The notes below the pieces were generated by a model that did not search any database, had not been told where the DNA came from, and saw nothing but the letters and a program-made list of their open reading frames with translations. Positions 1-8,544 of a stretch of 64,000 nt of DNA are shown here, piece after piece. Source of the stretch: Clostridia bacterium. Its GTDB lineage: Bacteria; Bacillota; Clostridia; Oscillospirales; Acutalibacteraceae. Numbering within the stretch: the stretch's first letter is position 1; each line of letters starts with the position of its first letter. A program made the translations under genes and the position numbers. The stretch is from contig JAFRMR010000003.1 in the NCBI GenBank assembly GCA_017430535.1, forward strand, positions 496,001-560,000, given 5' to 3'.

Positions 1-1350
1 GATATAATAGTTGGCGCCCAGGGTACCGTCAATATCAATAAGGTAAGCGGTCTGGTCCGGCTTAACGGCAACGGACTGACCGGTAACCACGGTATTGGTA
101 GTGCCAACAAAGGCATAGCCCGCAAGGGAAAGAGACTCAAGAGCGGACATATCCAGCTCTGCATTTTTGCCGTTTACGAGGATAGCACTGCTCTTATCGG
201 AATTAAGAGGAACGGGATTGCCGCTGAGGTCAAGAACCCCTCCCCTGCTGTTGCCGAAGCCGAAATATGAGCCGCCGAGAACAGCACGGGAATTATAGCC
301 TTTAAGCTCAAGGTCATCGGCAATATAAGTATTGCCGAGAAGCTGTACAGAGCTCCTGGAATCAACAACTATATCATTTGCCCAAAGATTGTTATTCTCA
401 TCAACTATGAGCCTGGCATCGGGTTTATTGACATTGCCGGCAACTTTGATAGCGCCGCCTTCGGGCTTACCGGTGGCATCGTTATAATGGCCCAGCACAT
501 TGGTACCGCTGCCGGTGAAATGCATCTTAGAACCGGCGCCGCTTAAATCTGCGCCCTGGCCGAAGTAGCTGTCACCGTAAATTTCACAGTTACCCTGACC
601 GGCACCCTGATAAAGCCATCCCTTAATAATACAGGCGCTGTTGATATTCGCCTCATATGTATTATTGGAATAACCAATCTGGGGGTAATCAATGGTGATA
701 TCGGTGGTAACGGTGGTGGTGCGCCCCTCTTTGGTATATTTAACGGAAACACCTTTGAGGATAATGGGATCCGGTTTTTTTTCATCAGCTATAGCGCCGC
801 TTAAATTCTCCGCAACACCTTTGTTGGGAACGCCCTCATCGGGAGGATCGCTGACAAACACCTCAACATCAGCACCGAGGCGGTCACTGACAAGGGCGCT
901 GAGAACATCAACATCATAAGTGCCGTTCACTTTATCAAAGAGAACGAGCAAGCCACTTGTGGACATACCTGCGGTCTGCTGACGCCAACCGGGTGAGTTA
1001 TTATCATCACCGGCAGGGTCATAATAGGCGTTTGCGATGTAGTCCCTGTAATTCTGCTGGAACTGCAGAGTAACATTTGAGCCGTAGTCATTATACTTAA
1101 CAAGGGTGTTATCATAAGAGGACACAATGGACTCAGAGCACAATTCCTGAAGGCCGGCACTGACCTCATCTATTACGGCGGAAGCGTCATAAAGATTCTG
1201 CTTACCTTTACGGTCCGACGCCCTCATCTCAAAGCCGGTGTAGGAGAGCATAAGCAATACGGAGCCAAAGGCGGTAAGGAACATAATTGCTACCAAAACG
1301 GTAACAATGCCCGCGCCTTTATTATCTTTAATTAACGCTCTGATTTTCAT
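1..1350 (-). CDS. PilX-like type IV pilus minor component, C-terminus cut by window edge
   Basis: The frame is open from an ATG at 1350 to the window edge, giving 450 codons with no stop, so the C-terminus is missing. The start has a good ribosome site (GGAGG, 7 nt spacer). Residues 1-12 are basic, followed by one hydrophobic segment (about residues 13-38) and then a long polar exported region rich in Gly, Asn and Ser. The prepilin motif GFSLVE is absent; the Gly-rich N-terminus followed by a helix resembles PilX/PilW accessory proteins of pilus loci. It lies 22 bp downstream of the pilW-like gene and is probably its operon partner. The later part is rich in short beta-type segments and may be a surface or tip domain. 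The family assignment rests on position and N-terminal architecture only. Confidence 0.6.
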   Translation of the reverse strand, partial: MKIRALIKDNKGAGIVTVLVAIMFLTAFGSVLLMLSYTGFEMRASDRKGKQNLYDASAVIDEVSAGLQELCSESIVSSYDNTLVKYNDYGSNVTLQFQQNYRDYIANAYYDPAGDDNNSPGWRQQTAGMSTSGLLVLFDKVNGTYDVDVLSALVSDRLGADVEVFVSDPPDEGVPNKGVAENLSGAIADEKKPDPIILKGVSVKYTKEGRTTTVTTDITIDYPQIGYSNNTYEANINSACIIKGWLYQGAGQGNCEIYGDSYFGQGADLSGAGSKMHFTGSGTNVLGHYNDATGKPEGGAIKVAGNVNKPDARLIVDENNNLWANDIVVDSRSSVQLLGNTYIADDLELKGYNSRAVLGGSYFGFGNSRGGVLDLSGNPVPLNSDKSSAILVNGKNAELDMSALESLSLAGYAFVGTTNTVVTGQSVAVKPDQTAYLIDIDGTLGANYYI

Positions 1351-1372
1351 AATAAAACCTCCGGAAAAGGGT

Positions 1373-2701
1373 TTATTTTAACTTGGATGCTTCAAGCGTG
1401 TGTATGGGAGAAGCGCCCTCCTGGTTTACTGTGCCTTTATCATAAATATATATAACAACATTATAGAAACGGTCTTCTTTTTCGGTTTTGACAAGCTGGT
1501 TTCTTTCGTCTGACTGCTTACTGAAATAGAACCAGCCGCCTGCGGAAGGCTTTTTAATCTTATAGGTAAAGGAACTAATCTGGGTATCGGCGCTGGAGCC
1601 AAAACGCCTGTTGGCATTTGTATAAACGTTCCTCATATTCTCTGCAAGAGTACCGTCTGCCTGAGTATCAAGATTTAACCTGCTGTTGTGGTATTCATTT
1701 ATAATAAGCTTATACTGTGAATCGTTATACTTGACTTCATTCCACTTGGTGGCAACGGTATCTGCACTGACAAACTTGCCGTCATCACCTAAAACCATAG
1801 GAATCTGCTTAACAAGGAACAGCTTGAACTTCAAATCTGATTCGGAGTTATTATAATCAACATAAATATTTATGGTTTCGGTATCTTCAAGATTCTCATA
1901 GAAGGGATAATACATAAGATAACAGGCAACCTCTTTATCAAAAGAAGCTATGTGATAACTTTCGGGGAAAATGCTGAAGGAATACTCCATTTCTCTCTTT
2001 TTATCATCTTTTGAGTACCATTTATTAAGAACATGGAACTTATACTTGAAGGTAACAATAACGTCAACATCAAAACCGCCATCGGGATTTTCCAGAGACT
2101 CAACATTTATAACGATGGTCCTCTGGCGCTTATCGTAAGTGACACTGTCAAGCCCGTTATCCTGCGCTAATTTTTTGAGAGTATCTTTACAGACAATGGG
2201 GAAATCACTGGCGGACATCATATCCGGATTCTGGTTGGAGGCATAGGACTGGGAGAAAGTGCCTGTCATATCCGTATACTGAGCTATATCTTTGCCGTTG
2301 ATTGAATAAGCGGCGGAGCTTTCATCGCTGCCGGCAGAGAATTCCACCTTGGCATCAAACTCTTTGGAGCCGGCCCTGATATTCTGAATAATCACATCGC
2401 CGTTATCGGCAACCTGTGTATCCTCTTTGGAAACGCCGAGCATCTGCAGAATAAGGTCGCTATCCATATGGCCTGCATCATCATGCTTGCGCATCTGGGC
2501 AACGGTGCGGGCCTGAATAACCTCCTGAATATTCTGAGCTGCGGCGGTGGCTTCACCGGCCTTACGGGACCTTGAAGTAAGGTTGGCGGAGGTGGTGAAT
2601 GCCTGAAGCAGAGGAATAACCACTATGGCAAGCACGGCAACCGCAATAATAAGCTCAACAAGGGAAAAGCCCTTGTTATCTTTCTTTTTATAAAATTTCA
2701 A
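1373..2701 (-). CDS. Prepilin-type minor pilin (PilW/PilV-like)
   Basis: This 442-residue protein has a short basic leader and the prepilin peptidase site KGFSLVELI, followed by a hydrophobic helix at about residues 12-32, so PilD should process it and insert it in the pilus base or tip. The globular part of about 400 residues is much larger than that of a major pilin (130-150), as expected of a minor pilin or adhesin-type pseudopilin. The start is TTG at 2701, with AGGAGG 10 nt upstream; no in-frame ATG precedes the motif. It follows the pilO-like gene by 26 bp and precedes the pilX-like gene by 22 bp. The pilin class is certain; the exact minor-pilin type is not. Confidence 0.8.
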   Translation of the reverse strand: MKFYKKKDNKGFSLVELIIAVAVLAIVVIPLLQAFTTSANLTSRSRKAGEATAAAQNIQEVIQARTVAQMRKHDDAGHMDSDLILQMLGVSKEDTQVADNGDVIIQNIRAGSKEFDAKVEFSAGSDESSAAYSINGKDIAQYTDMTGTFSQSYASNQNPDMMSASDFPIVCKDTLKKLAQDNGLDSVTYDKRQRTIVINVESLENPDGGFDVDVIVTFKYKFHVLNKWYSKDDKKREMEYSFSIFPESYHIASFDKEVACYLMYYPFYENLEDTETINIYVDYNNSESDLKFKLFLVKQIPMVLGDDGKFVSADTVATKWNEVKYNDSQYKLIINEYHNSRLNLDTQADGTLAENMRNVYTNANRRFGSSADTQISSFTYKIKKPSAGGWFYFSKQSDERNQLVKTEKEDRFYNVVIYIYDKGTVNQEGASPIHTLEASKLK

Positions 2702-2727
2702 AGCACTTTTCCCTCCTTTCTTTTTAA

Positions 2728-3417
2728 TTAAGCGCCGGTGTTAAAGGGATCCTGAGAGCCCTGGGGAACATCGGCAACAGGCACGGGGGTATACTCTGCG
2801 CCCTCATAAGTAATATAAAACTTTGAAAGCTGAACATTTGTTTCAAGCCGGGCATTTTCAGAATCATAATTAAGAGAAACGGTATCAACAAATGTAATCT
2901 GATTGGTTTCGTTATAAATATACTGAAGCATATCCTTGAACTGGGCGTAATTCATTGATGAGGTGAAGCTTACGCCGGAGCGCATGGCTGTGCAGTTAAC
3001 ATTTTTATCGTTAATAGTGCAACCGAACTCGCCGATGAGGGTATCGGGCTCAAAGGTGATGCTCTTGAAATCGGCATTCAGATCCTCATTCATTGTTTTA
3101 ACATAAAGGAGGAAATCTTCACTCTTTATTTCAAAGGGCAGGTGAGAAAGATTATCATTGATTGCCTGCTTTGAATCCGCTATACCCTTTTCATAAATCT
3201 GAATATTATCATAATAGCCCTTGAGCTCTGTAACATAGGCGGACTGGGTTCCGATTTCTTCATTAAGGGCTGCGGTTTTTTCCTGCAGCTTCTGGTAACC
3301 CAGCATATATGAACAAAGGAAGATGGCGATGCCGAGAATAACGAAAATAAGGTTTCTTGTTTTAACAGGAAGGGCCTTGAATTTTGCAATAAGGTCCTTA
3401 AAAGTCATATTCTTCAT
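2728..3417 (-). CDS. PilO-like inner-membrane alignment protein
   Basis: A 229-residue protein with a basic N-terminus, one transmembrane helix (about residues 22-42), a coiled-coil stretch (about 45-85) and a C-terminal alpha/beta domain. This is the architecture of PilO, which pairs with PilN to link the cytoplasmic PilM ring to the pilus machinery. It sits directly after the PilM-PilN gene (12 bp gap), where PilO is expected. The start ATG has AAGGAGG 7 nt upstream. Sequence conservation in this family is low, so the call rests on topology, size and gene order. Confidence 0.7.
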   Translation of the reverse strand: MKNMTFKDLIAKFKALPVKTRNLIFVILGIAIFLCSYMLGYQKLQEKTAALNEEIGTQSAYVTELKGYYDNIQIYEKGIADSKQAINDNLSHLPFEIKSEDFLLYVKTMNEDLNADFKSITFEPDTLIGEFGCTINDKNVNCTAMRSGVSFTSSMNYAQFKDMLQYIYNETNQITFVDTVSLNYDSENARLETNVQLSKFYITYEGAEYTPVPVADVPQGSQDPFNTGA

Positions 3418-3429
3418 TTCATCGCCTCC

Positions 3430-5055
3430 TTACTTTTCGGTAGTTGATTCTTCGGTTGAAGCTTCGGTGGTGGTTGTGGTAGTGGTGGGTACGGGGTAGT
3501 TACAGGTGATTGTGAAGCTGACTATGCCTGCCCCTCCTTCTTCCTGCTCAGCTTTGGAGATGGGGTCAACATTTATTACTTCAATGCTCTCAAAGGAGCG
3601 GAACTGCCTGATAACTACGGCTGCCTCATCATAAGAAGGCACCTCAACAGAAAGGGTTACGCCGTCATTATTACAGTCTGCAGTGAGCAGTGAAATGGCG
3701 GAGGGCATTTTTGCCTCAAGCTCCACAAAGAAATCGTAAAGGTATTTATTGTGGGTATCTGCGCCGTCAACAAAGGCTTGTAAATCAGTTTTGCCTTTTT
3801 CGTAAAGCAGGTATGAATTATAGGTATCCTCAGCATATTGCAGGGATGAAACGCTGGCGTTAAGGTCTGCAAGCTCTTTATTTGCCATGTGGTTCTGGAA
3901 GAAGGCAAAGCCAACCATGAGTATAGCAAGGCCGGTGAATACGCCAAGCACAATATAGCCCAGGTTCTGGTCGCCCAGAATTGCTTTGCTGCCGCTCTGA
4001 CCTGTTTTCTCAAGATATTCCTTGGGAAGCAGAGACATAGGAGCAAGGCGGGCGCCCAGGCAGCTGATGAATACGGAAATATCATTTACGCTGTTTGCAA
4101 GGCCCTGAATATCGCTGAGCTCCTCAAGCCAGAAGGAATCGGCGCCGACAGCAACGGAAATCTGCTCTTTAATACCTATAAGGTGAGCGCAGGAACCCAT
4201 AAGGATAATTCTGCTTATTTCTTTATCGCCGTACTCGCCGCTGTGGAAGAAATCCACGCTCCTCGCAATGCCCATAACAAGGCGGCGCATAGCATCATCA
4301 AGGTCTTCAACATCGGCCGCAACCTCAAACTTTTCGTTGGAAACGCTGATTTCCTGTAAAGACTCAAGGTAAGTATCGTCATCCTTTTCATACAGGCCCA
4401 TATAGCGGCAAATCATTTCATCGCCGCCCACATTGAGGGTACGCTGCATAAGGAGCTTGTGGTCTTCCATAAAGGTTACATAGGCGGAGTCGGAATCTAT
4501 AGTGATGAACATATTAACATTCTCACCACCGATGCCTTTGAGCACCTGGAACTGGGAGTTACCGCTGAAGTCTATTGAATTGATTATAAGGCCGGCCGAC
4601 TCCGCAAGGGAGATATAGCCCTCAATAATGGTGGTGGGCACGGCGGCAACAAGGATTTTTGAATTTTCACTGCCCTTGGTTTTATCCTTTTCAAGGACTG
4701 TATGTGAAACGGTATATTTGGAAATATCAACAGGGAAATAATCCGAGGCATTGGTGGCAACAATGCTCTTTATCTGGTCATCTTTGATTGCAGGAACATT
4801 CACTTCACGAACCGCGATTTTTGAGGAGGCAACGGAAAAAACGCAGTTATTGATATTGATATTGTGAAGGTTCATTTCATCGCGGATTGCTTCGCCCATA
4901 ATGGCGGGGTTAACAATTTGGCCGTCAACTACGGCGCCGTCGGGGGTGGCGAAAACGAAACTGTCGCTGACCTGGAAAGCCTTGCCTTTGCTTACGGTCA
5001 TGCACATTTTACATATTCTTTTGCCAACCTCGATATTTAAGGATTTAGAAGCCAT
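3430..5055 (-). CDS. PilM-PilN fusion, type IV pilus assembly
   Basis: A 541-residue protein with two parts. Residues 1-350 form an actin-like PilM domain, with typical segments such as VREVNVPAIK near 94 and an N-terminal strand SLNIEVG. Residues about 368-390 are a transmembrane helix, followed by a coiled coil and a PilN-like periplasmic alpha/beta domain. The C-terminus is a Thr/Glu-rich tail (about residues 523-541). In proteobacteria PilM and PilN are separate genes and PilM grips the N-terminal tail of PilN; here they are one chain. It sits between pilD and pilO. The ribosome site is AAAGGGA with a 9 nt spacer. Confidence 0.85.
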   Translation of the reverse strand: MASKSLNIEVGKRICKMCMTVSKGKAFQVSDSFVFATPDGAVVDGQIVNPAIMGEAIRDEMNLHNININNCVFSVASSKIAVREVNVPAIKDDQIKSIVATNASDYFPVDISKYTVSHTVLEKDKTKGSENSKILVAAVPTTIIEGYISLAESAGLIINSIDFSGNSQFQVLKGIGGENVNMFITIDSDSAYVTFMEDHKLLMQRTLNVGGDEMICRYMGLYEKDDDTYLESLQEISVSNEKFEVAADVEDLDDAMRRLVMGIARSVDFFHSGEYGDKEISRIILMGSCAHLIGIKEQISVAVGADSFWLEELSDIQGLANSVNDISVFISCLGARLAPMSLLPKEYLEKTGQSGSKAILGDQNLGYIVLGVFTGLAILMVGFAFFQNHMANKELADLNASVSSLQYAEDTYNSYLLYEKGKTDLQAFVDGADTHNKYLYDFFVELEAKMPSAISLLTADCNNDGVTLSVEVPSYDEAAVVIRQFRSFESIEVINVDPISKAEQEEGGAGIVSFTITCNYPVPTTTTTTTEASTEESTTEK

Positions 5056-5132
5056 AACGGATCATCCCTTTCCTGTTGATGGATTTTTTGCTTATTTATA
5101 TTAAATATTATTTTTCCTTATATAATATGGTG

Positions 5133-5933
5133 TTACCTCAGGCCCGTTACGGTGAGGTACCAGTTTATCATTTCATTGCCCCACAGGGCGCTGAGGCCAA
5201 AGCCGATGCCGAGGTAGGGACCAAAGGCAAGCTCTCTGCCTTTTTTCTTTACAACCATGAGGAGTACATGAATAACGGAGCCGATTATGCAGCCAAGCAC
5301 GAGCCCCAGGGTTACCTGCTTAAGGCCCAGGAACAGCCCGGCGGCTATTGCCAGCTTATAATCCCCGCCCCCCATTGCTCTGCCGTTTGAGAAGAAGATT
5401 ATGAGGCCGAAGAAAACACACATTGCTACGGGACCGAAAACTATATTCCACCAGTTTTCTCTGAATGTTGCATAATTCACGGCAATGCGGATTGCGCCGA
5501 GAATGCCGATAAACACCACTATGGGGAAGGGTATTTCAAAAGTGCGGGCATCTATTACCCCGATTACAAACAGGGCGCTTATGAAAGCCCAGCAGAGAGG
5601 AGTATCTGCCGATATGCCCTTCACAAAGAGCACAAGCACAAAGAGAAGGCCGGTGATAAGCTCAACTATAAAATACTGGGGGCTGATTTTTGCCTTGCAG
5701 CCGTGGCACTTGCCACGCAGGAAAATGTAGCTGAACAGGGGCACAAGCTCGTACCAGTGCAGCTTTTTGCCGCAGCTCATACAGTGGCTGGGTACAACAA
5801 CTATGGACTGATGCTCAGGTATGCGGTAAATGCACACATTAAGGAAGCTGCCTATACATACCCCGAAAATGAAGGTGATTATATACACCGCTGCCGGGGC
5901 GGAAGTGAATATTAAGTTTAAGGATTCCTTCAT
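5133..5933 (-). CDS. pilD: Prepilin peptidase / N-methyltransferase
   Basis: An integral-membrane aspartic protease (A24 family, 266 residues) that cleaves the leader of type IV prepilins and methylates the new N-terminus. Visible motifs are the N-terminal segment GSFLNVCIYRIP, the zinc-binding tetracysteine C51-x2-C54 and C76-x2-C79, one catalytic Asp at D128 (VIDARTFEIP) and the second in GGGD (D191). About seven to eight hydrophobic helices follow. All hallmark residues are present, so it should be active. It serves at least the three prepilin-motif proteins encoded in this window. The ribosome site is weak. Confidence 0.95.
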   Translation of the reverse strand: MKESLNLIFTSAPAAVYIITFIFGVCIGSFLNVCIYRIPEHQSIVVVPSHCMSCGKKLHWYELVPLFSYIFLRGKCHGCKAKISPQYFIVELITGLLFVLVLFVKGISADTPLCWAFISALFVIGVIDARTFEIPFPIVVFIGILGAIRIAVNYATFRENWWNIVFGPVAMCVFFGLIIFFSNGRAMGGGDYKLAIAAGLFLGLKQVTLGLVLGCIIGSVIHVLLMVVKKKGRELAFGPYLGIGFGLSALWGNEMINWYLTVTGLR

Positions 5934-6010
5934 AATTTATACCCCGGAAAGCTGTTTTTCAACTTGCAATTCGAAATTCTTAATTAAGAAAGCTGACGCA
6001 TTTTGTATAA

Positions 6011-6120
6011 TGCTCCGCATATCCTTGTGACGGGCGTATGATATCCGGTTTCGCCTGTCGGCTCGGTCGGTGCTTCTGCCATCGGCAGAGGTCTCCACCG
6101 GAGACCCACACCCCTACGAC
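6011..6120. repeat. Dispersed palindromic repeat, copy 1
   Basis: About 110 bp nearly identical to segments at 8061-8170 and 8256-8360. It is built from short inverted repeats, for example GGTCTCC-ACC-GGAGACC and CTGCC-ATC-GGCAG, preceded by the palindrome-like TGCTCCGCATATCC. It lies in the gap between the second pilin and pilD. No reading frame is conserved across the copies. It is probably a non-coding repeat or MITE-like element. Confidence 0.85.
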
Positions 6121-6195
6121 CTAATGCCTAAACATACATCGTTTTCTTCGGGTTGGGATTTTTGGACGGAGATATATGTAAATACTGAATACGAT

Positions 6196-6663
6196 TTAAT
6201 CTCCGGATTCGGTGGACTCCATTTCAATAGAAACCAATTCAGGATGGGCAGAAATATCGTTGCCGGTAATTCTTATGATATATTTCAAATCGGATTTAAC
6301 AATTTTTGTATCATCTACTCCGCAAATTGCTTCAAAATCAGTGCTTCCGTTATCATTGTACATAAGACCGTTGCTCAGTGTTACCCTGACTTTGCCGTTG
6401 CCGTTTTCAGGGCCGACAGTTACATTACCCTCAGTAACATTATCAGCAAATATCAAATGACCGAGATTAACTTCCGCTTTTACAACAGCAAGTACATCCT
6501 GAGCCGCCTGGGTAACAACGGCATCCCTTGAATCCTGAACATATTTAATATACTGGGGACCCATGACCGCAATGAGCGCAACCATAATAGCAATTACAAT
6601 GATAAGCTCAACAAGAGAAAAGCCCTTGTTTCCTTTTTTAACTGAGTGCCGCAATTTAAACAT
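6196..6663 (-). CDS. Type IV pilin, second (PilA2-like)
   Basis: A 155-residue prepilin with leader ending NKG and cleavage site KGFSLVELIIVI, followed by the N-terminal polymerisation helix and a small globular domain. The first roughly 45 residues are almost identical to those of the pilin at 8545-9045 (shared segment IVIAIMVALIAVMGPQY), while the C-terminal halves differ. This suggests duplication and divergence, a pattern known in cellulose-adherent ruminococci. The ATG at 6663 sits directly against its GAGGAG ribosome site with no spacer; an in-frame TTG at 6654 would have a normal 9 nt spacer and may be the true start. It precedes pilD and follows pilC. Confidence 0.9.
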   Translation of the reverse strand: MFKLRHSVKKGNKGFSLVELIIVIAIMVALIAVMGPQYIKYVQDSRDAVVTQAAQDVLAVVKAEVNLGHLIFADNVTEGNVTVGPENGNGKVRVTLSNGLMYNDNGSTDFEAICGVDDTKIVKSDLKYIIRITGNDISAHPELVSIEMESTESGD

Positions 6664-6718
6664 CTCCTCAAAATAATTATATATACGGGCAACACCCGAG
6701 AGCCGCAGAATTTAAGAA

Positions 6719-7936
6719 TTACATTTCCGAAAGGGATGAGTACATACTCATCATAGGCATAAGCAGAGCTATAACTATGGGGCCGACTATACCGGCAAGG
6801 GCAACGATAACCATGGGCTCAAGCAGAGCTGTAAGAGATTCGGTAGCAGCCTTAACCTCTTCATCATAATAATCCGCCGTAGTATCAAACATCTGCACCA
6901 AATTACCGGTTTCCTCGCCGATTGCCGCCATATGGAATACCATATCCGGAAACACTCCGGTATGCTCTATGGCTTCCGAAAGAGGAGTGCCCAAGGCAAC
7001 CTCATCTTTTATTTTATCAAGAGCTTCAGCATAAAACACATTTGTCATGGTAGCTCCGGTGATTTCAATGGCATCCACCATATTGATACCGGTTGCCAGC
7101 ATGGTACTCAGGGTGCGCATAAGGTTGGCACAGGCGGTTTTAACCGTAAGGTTTTTAACCACGGGAGCGTTCATAGATATTTTGCCGAAAATATGCTTAC
7201 CCACATTTGTTTTCTTGAACCGCTTAATAAAAACAATAAAACCAATTGCAAACAAGACTATATATACAACATTGTTTTTACAAAAGTTACCGGCAGCAAC
7301 AAGAGCTTTTGTAAAAGCAGGAAGGTCACTGCCCAGACTGCCCAAAAAGCTTTCAAACTTAGGAACAATAAAGGTGAGCATTACAAAAACAACAACCACA
7401 ACAACTATGCCAAGCACCATAGGGTACATGGTGGATTTTTTGATAAGGGCTTTTAATGATGCGGTTTTTTCTGCCGACTCGCCCATACGGGTAAAGGAAA
7501 TATCCAGTGAGCCGGATTCCTCGCCGGCAGCGACCATGGTGCAGAAGACCTCTTCAAAAGCCTTGGGGTACTCCGACATAGCTTCGGAAAGAGAGGAGCC
7601 CTGCTCAATTTTTTCACGGCAACCGGCAATAGCATTCTTTAAAACAGGATTTTCAGTCTGCCCGGCCACCATACCCAGAGCATCACTCATGCCAACGCCG
7701 GCGCCCAGGATTGAAACCATCTGACGGCAAAATACAGAAATATCACGGGGCTTGGGTCCCTTCTGCATAAAGCTCAGGTTTATATCCGCATTAAGGGCAG
7801 AACCCTGAGCAACAGATATGGGGGTTACGCCCAGCTCTTTAACTTTTGCAGTGGCGGCATCCTGGCTATCCGCAGCCACGGAGCCCTTAACCTGCTTACC
7901 GGATGAATCAATTGCAGTATAGGTAAAGGTTGCCAT
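6719..7936 (-). CDS. pilC: Type IV pilus inner-membrane platform protein
   Basis: A 405-residue GspF/PilC family protein that forms the membrane platform driven by the PilB and PilT ATPases. Two GspF repeats are visible, at about residues 70-195 (starting RDISVFCRQMVSILGAG) and 270-395 (LMRTLSTMLATGIN), each followed by hydrophobic helices. The N-terminal MATFTYTAIDSSGK motif is typical. The start ATG has AAGGAG 8 nt upstream. It lies between the two pilin genes, separated from the upstream major pilin by 608 bp of repeats. Confidence 0.95.
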   Translation of the reverse strand: MATFTYTAIDSSGKQVKGSVAADSQDAATAKVKELGVTPISVAQGSALNADINLSFMQKGPKPRDISVFCRQMVSILGAGVGMSDALGMVAGQTENPVLKNAIAGCREKIEQGSSLSEAMSEYPKAFEEVFCTMVAAGEESGSLDISFTRMGESAEKTASLKALIKKSTMYPMVLGIVVVVVVFVMLTFIVPKFESFLGSLGSDLPAFTKALVAAGNFCKNNVVYIVLFAIGFIVFIKRFKKTNVGKHIFGKISMNAPVVKNLTVKTACANLMRTLSTMLATGINMVDAIEITGATMTNVFYAEALDKIKDEVALGTPLSEAIEHTGVFPDMVFHMAAIGEETGNLVQMFDTTADYYDEEVKAATESLTALLEPMVIVALAGIVGPIVIALLMPMMSMYSSLSEM

Positions 7937-7960
7937 AATCTCAACTCCTTTTAGGATTTG

Positions 7961-8060
7961 TCAATTCGCAATTCGCAATGTGCAATGCGCAATGCGAAGA
8001 TAAGTCATAAGGAACAAGGAAGAAGGGACAAGTTCGGGTCGCTACGCTCCATATTAATTA
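7961..8060. repeat. Composite intergenic repeat module
   Basis: It begins with tandem CAATTCG/CAATGCG units and continues with AAGGGACAAGT and the mini-hairpin GGGTCGCTACGCTCC. Related modules occur at 9134-9290 and 45963-46047. It runs directly into the 110-bp repeat at 8061. No gene is visible. The whole 7937-8544 gap (608 bp) between pilC and the major pilin holds only such repeats and hairpins, including an inverted repeat TTTGATTAA/TTAATCAAA at 8199-8237. Confidence 0.7.
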
Positions 8061-8170
8061 TGCTCCGCATATCCTTGTTGCGGGCGGATAATATCCGGTC
8101 TCGCCTGTCGGCTCGGTCGGTGCTTCTGCCATCGGCAGAGGTCTCCACCGGAGACCCGCACCCCTACAAG
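8061..8170. repeat. Dispersed palindromic repeat, copy 2
   Basis: The sequence matches copy 1 (6011-6120) over almost its whole length with a few substitutions, and keeps the GGTCTCC-ACC-GGAGACC and CTGCC-ATC-GGCAG hairpins. It lies in the pilC-pilin gap, about 90 bp from copy 3. Confidence 0.85.
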
Positions 8171-8255
8171 CCAATACATATAAACAGTTGTTTACTTCTT
8201 TGATTAAAAGCTTCGTTTGCCAAAGCGCTTAATCAAACAGTAAAAGGATTTGAAT

Positions 8256-8360
8256 ACTTCGCATATCCTTATTGCGGGCGGATGATATCCGGTCTCGCCT
8301 GTCGGCTCGGTCGGTGCTTCTGCCATCGGCAGAGGTCTCCACCGGAGACCCGCACCCCTA
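8256..8360. repeat. Dispersed palindromic repeat, copy 3
   Basis: Third near-identical copy, starting at ACTTCGCATATCC and ending in GCACCCCTACGG. It has the same orientation as copies 1 and 2. It lies downstream of the major pilin gene in that gene's direction of transcription. Confidence 0.85.
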
Positions 8361-8399
8361 CGGCCCAATGTATAAACATACATCGTTCACTACAGATTC

Positions 8400-8507
8400 G
8401 TAATTCAACCGTAACCGCCCCAACAAGGGGGTTTGAGGCGGATGCGGTTTGAATTACTTAGTCTGCAGACTTTCGGTTACAGGGCAGGTAATTGCTGCCC
8501 TGTAACC
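8400..8507 (-). other. Two strong stem-loops downstream of the major pilin gene
   Basis: The first structure pairs 8400-8411 with 8445-8457 (GTAATTCAACCG against CGGTTTGAATTAC, one bulge) and encloses nested CCGCC/GGCGG and CCCC/GGGG pairs. The second pairs 8475-8487 with 8495-8507 (13 bp, 7 nt loop). A 10-bp perfect palindrome (GTCTGCAGAC, 8461-8470) sits between them. All lie within 40-145 bp past the pilin stop at 8545. Neither has a T-run on the minus strand, so they look more like mRNA 3'-end stabilisers or repeat remnants than classical terminators. Confidence 0.6.
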
Positions 8508-8544
8508 CGATTGCCGAGAATTGAATAACTAAATTGTCCGTTGA

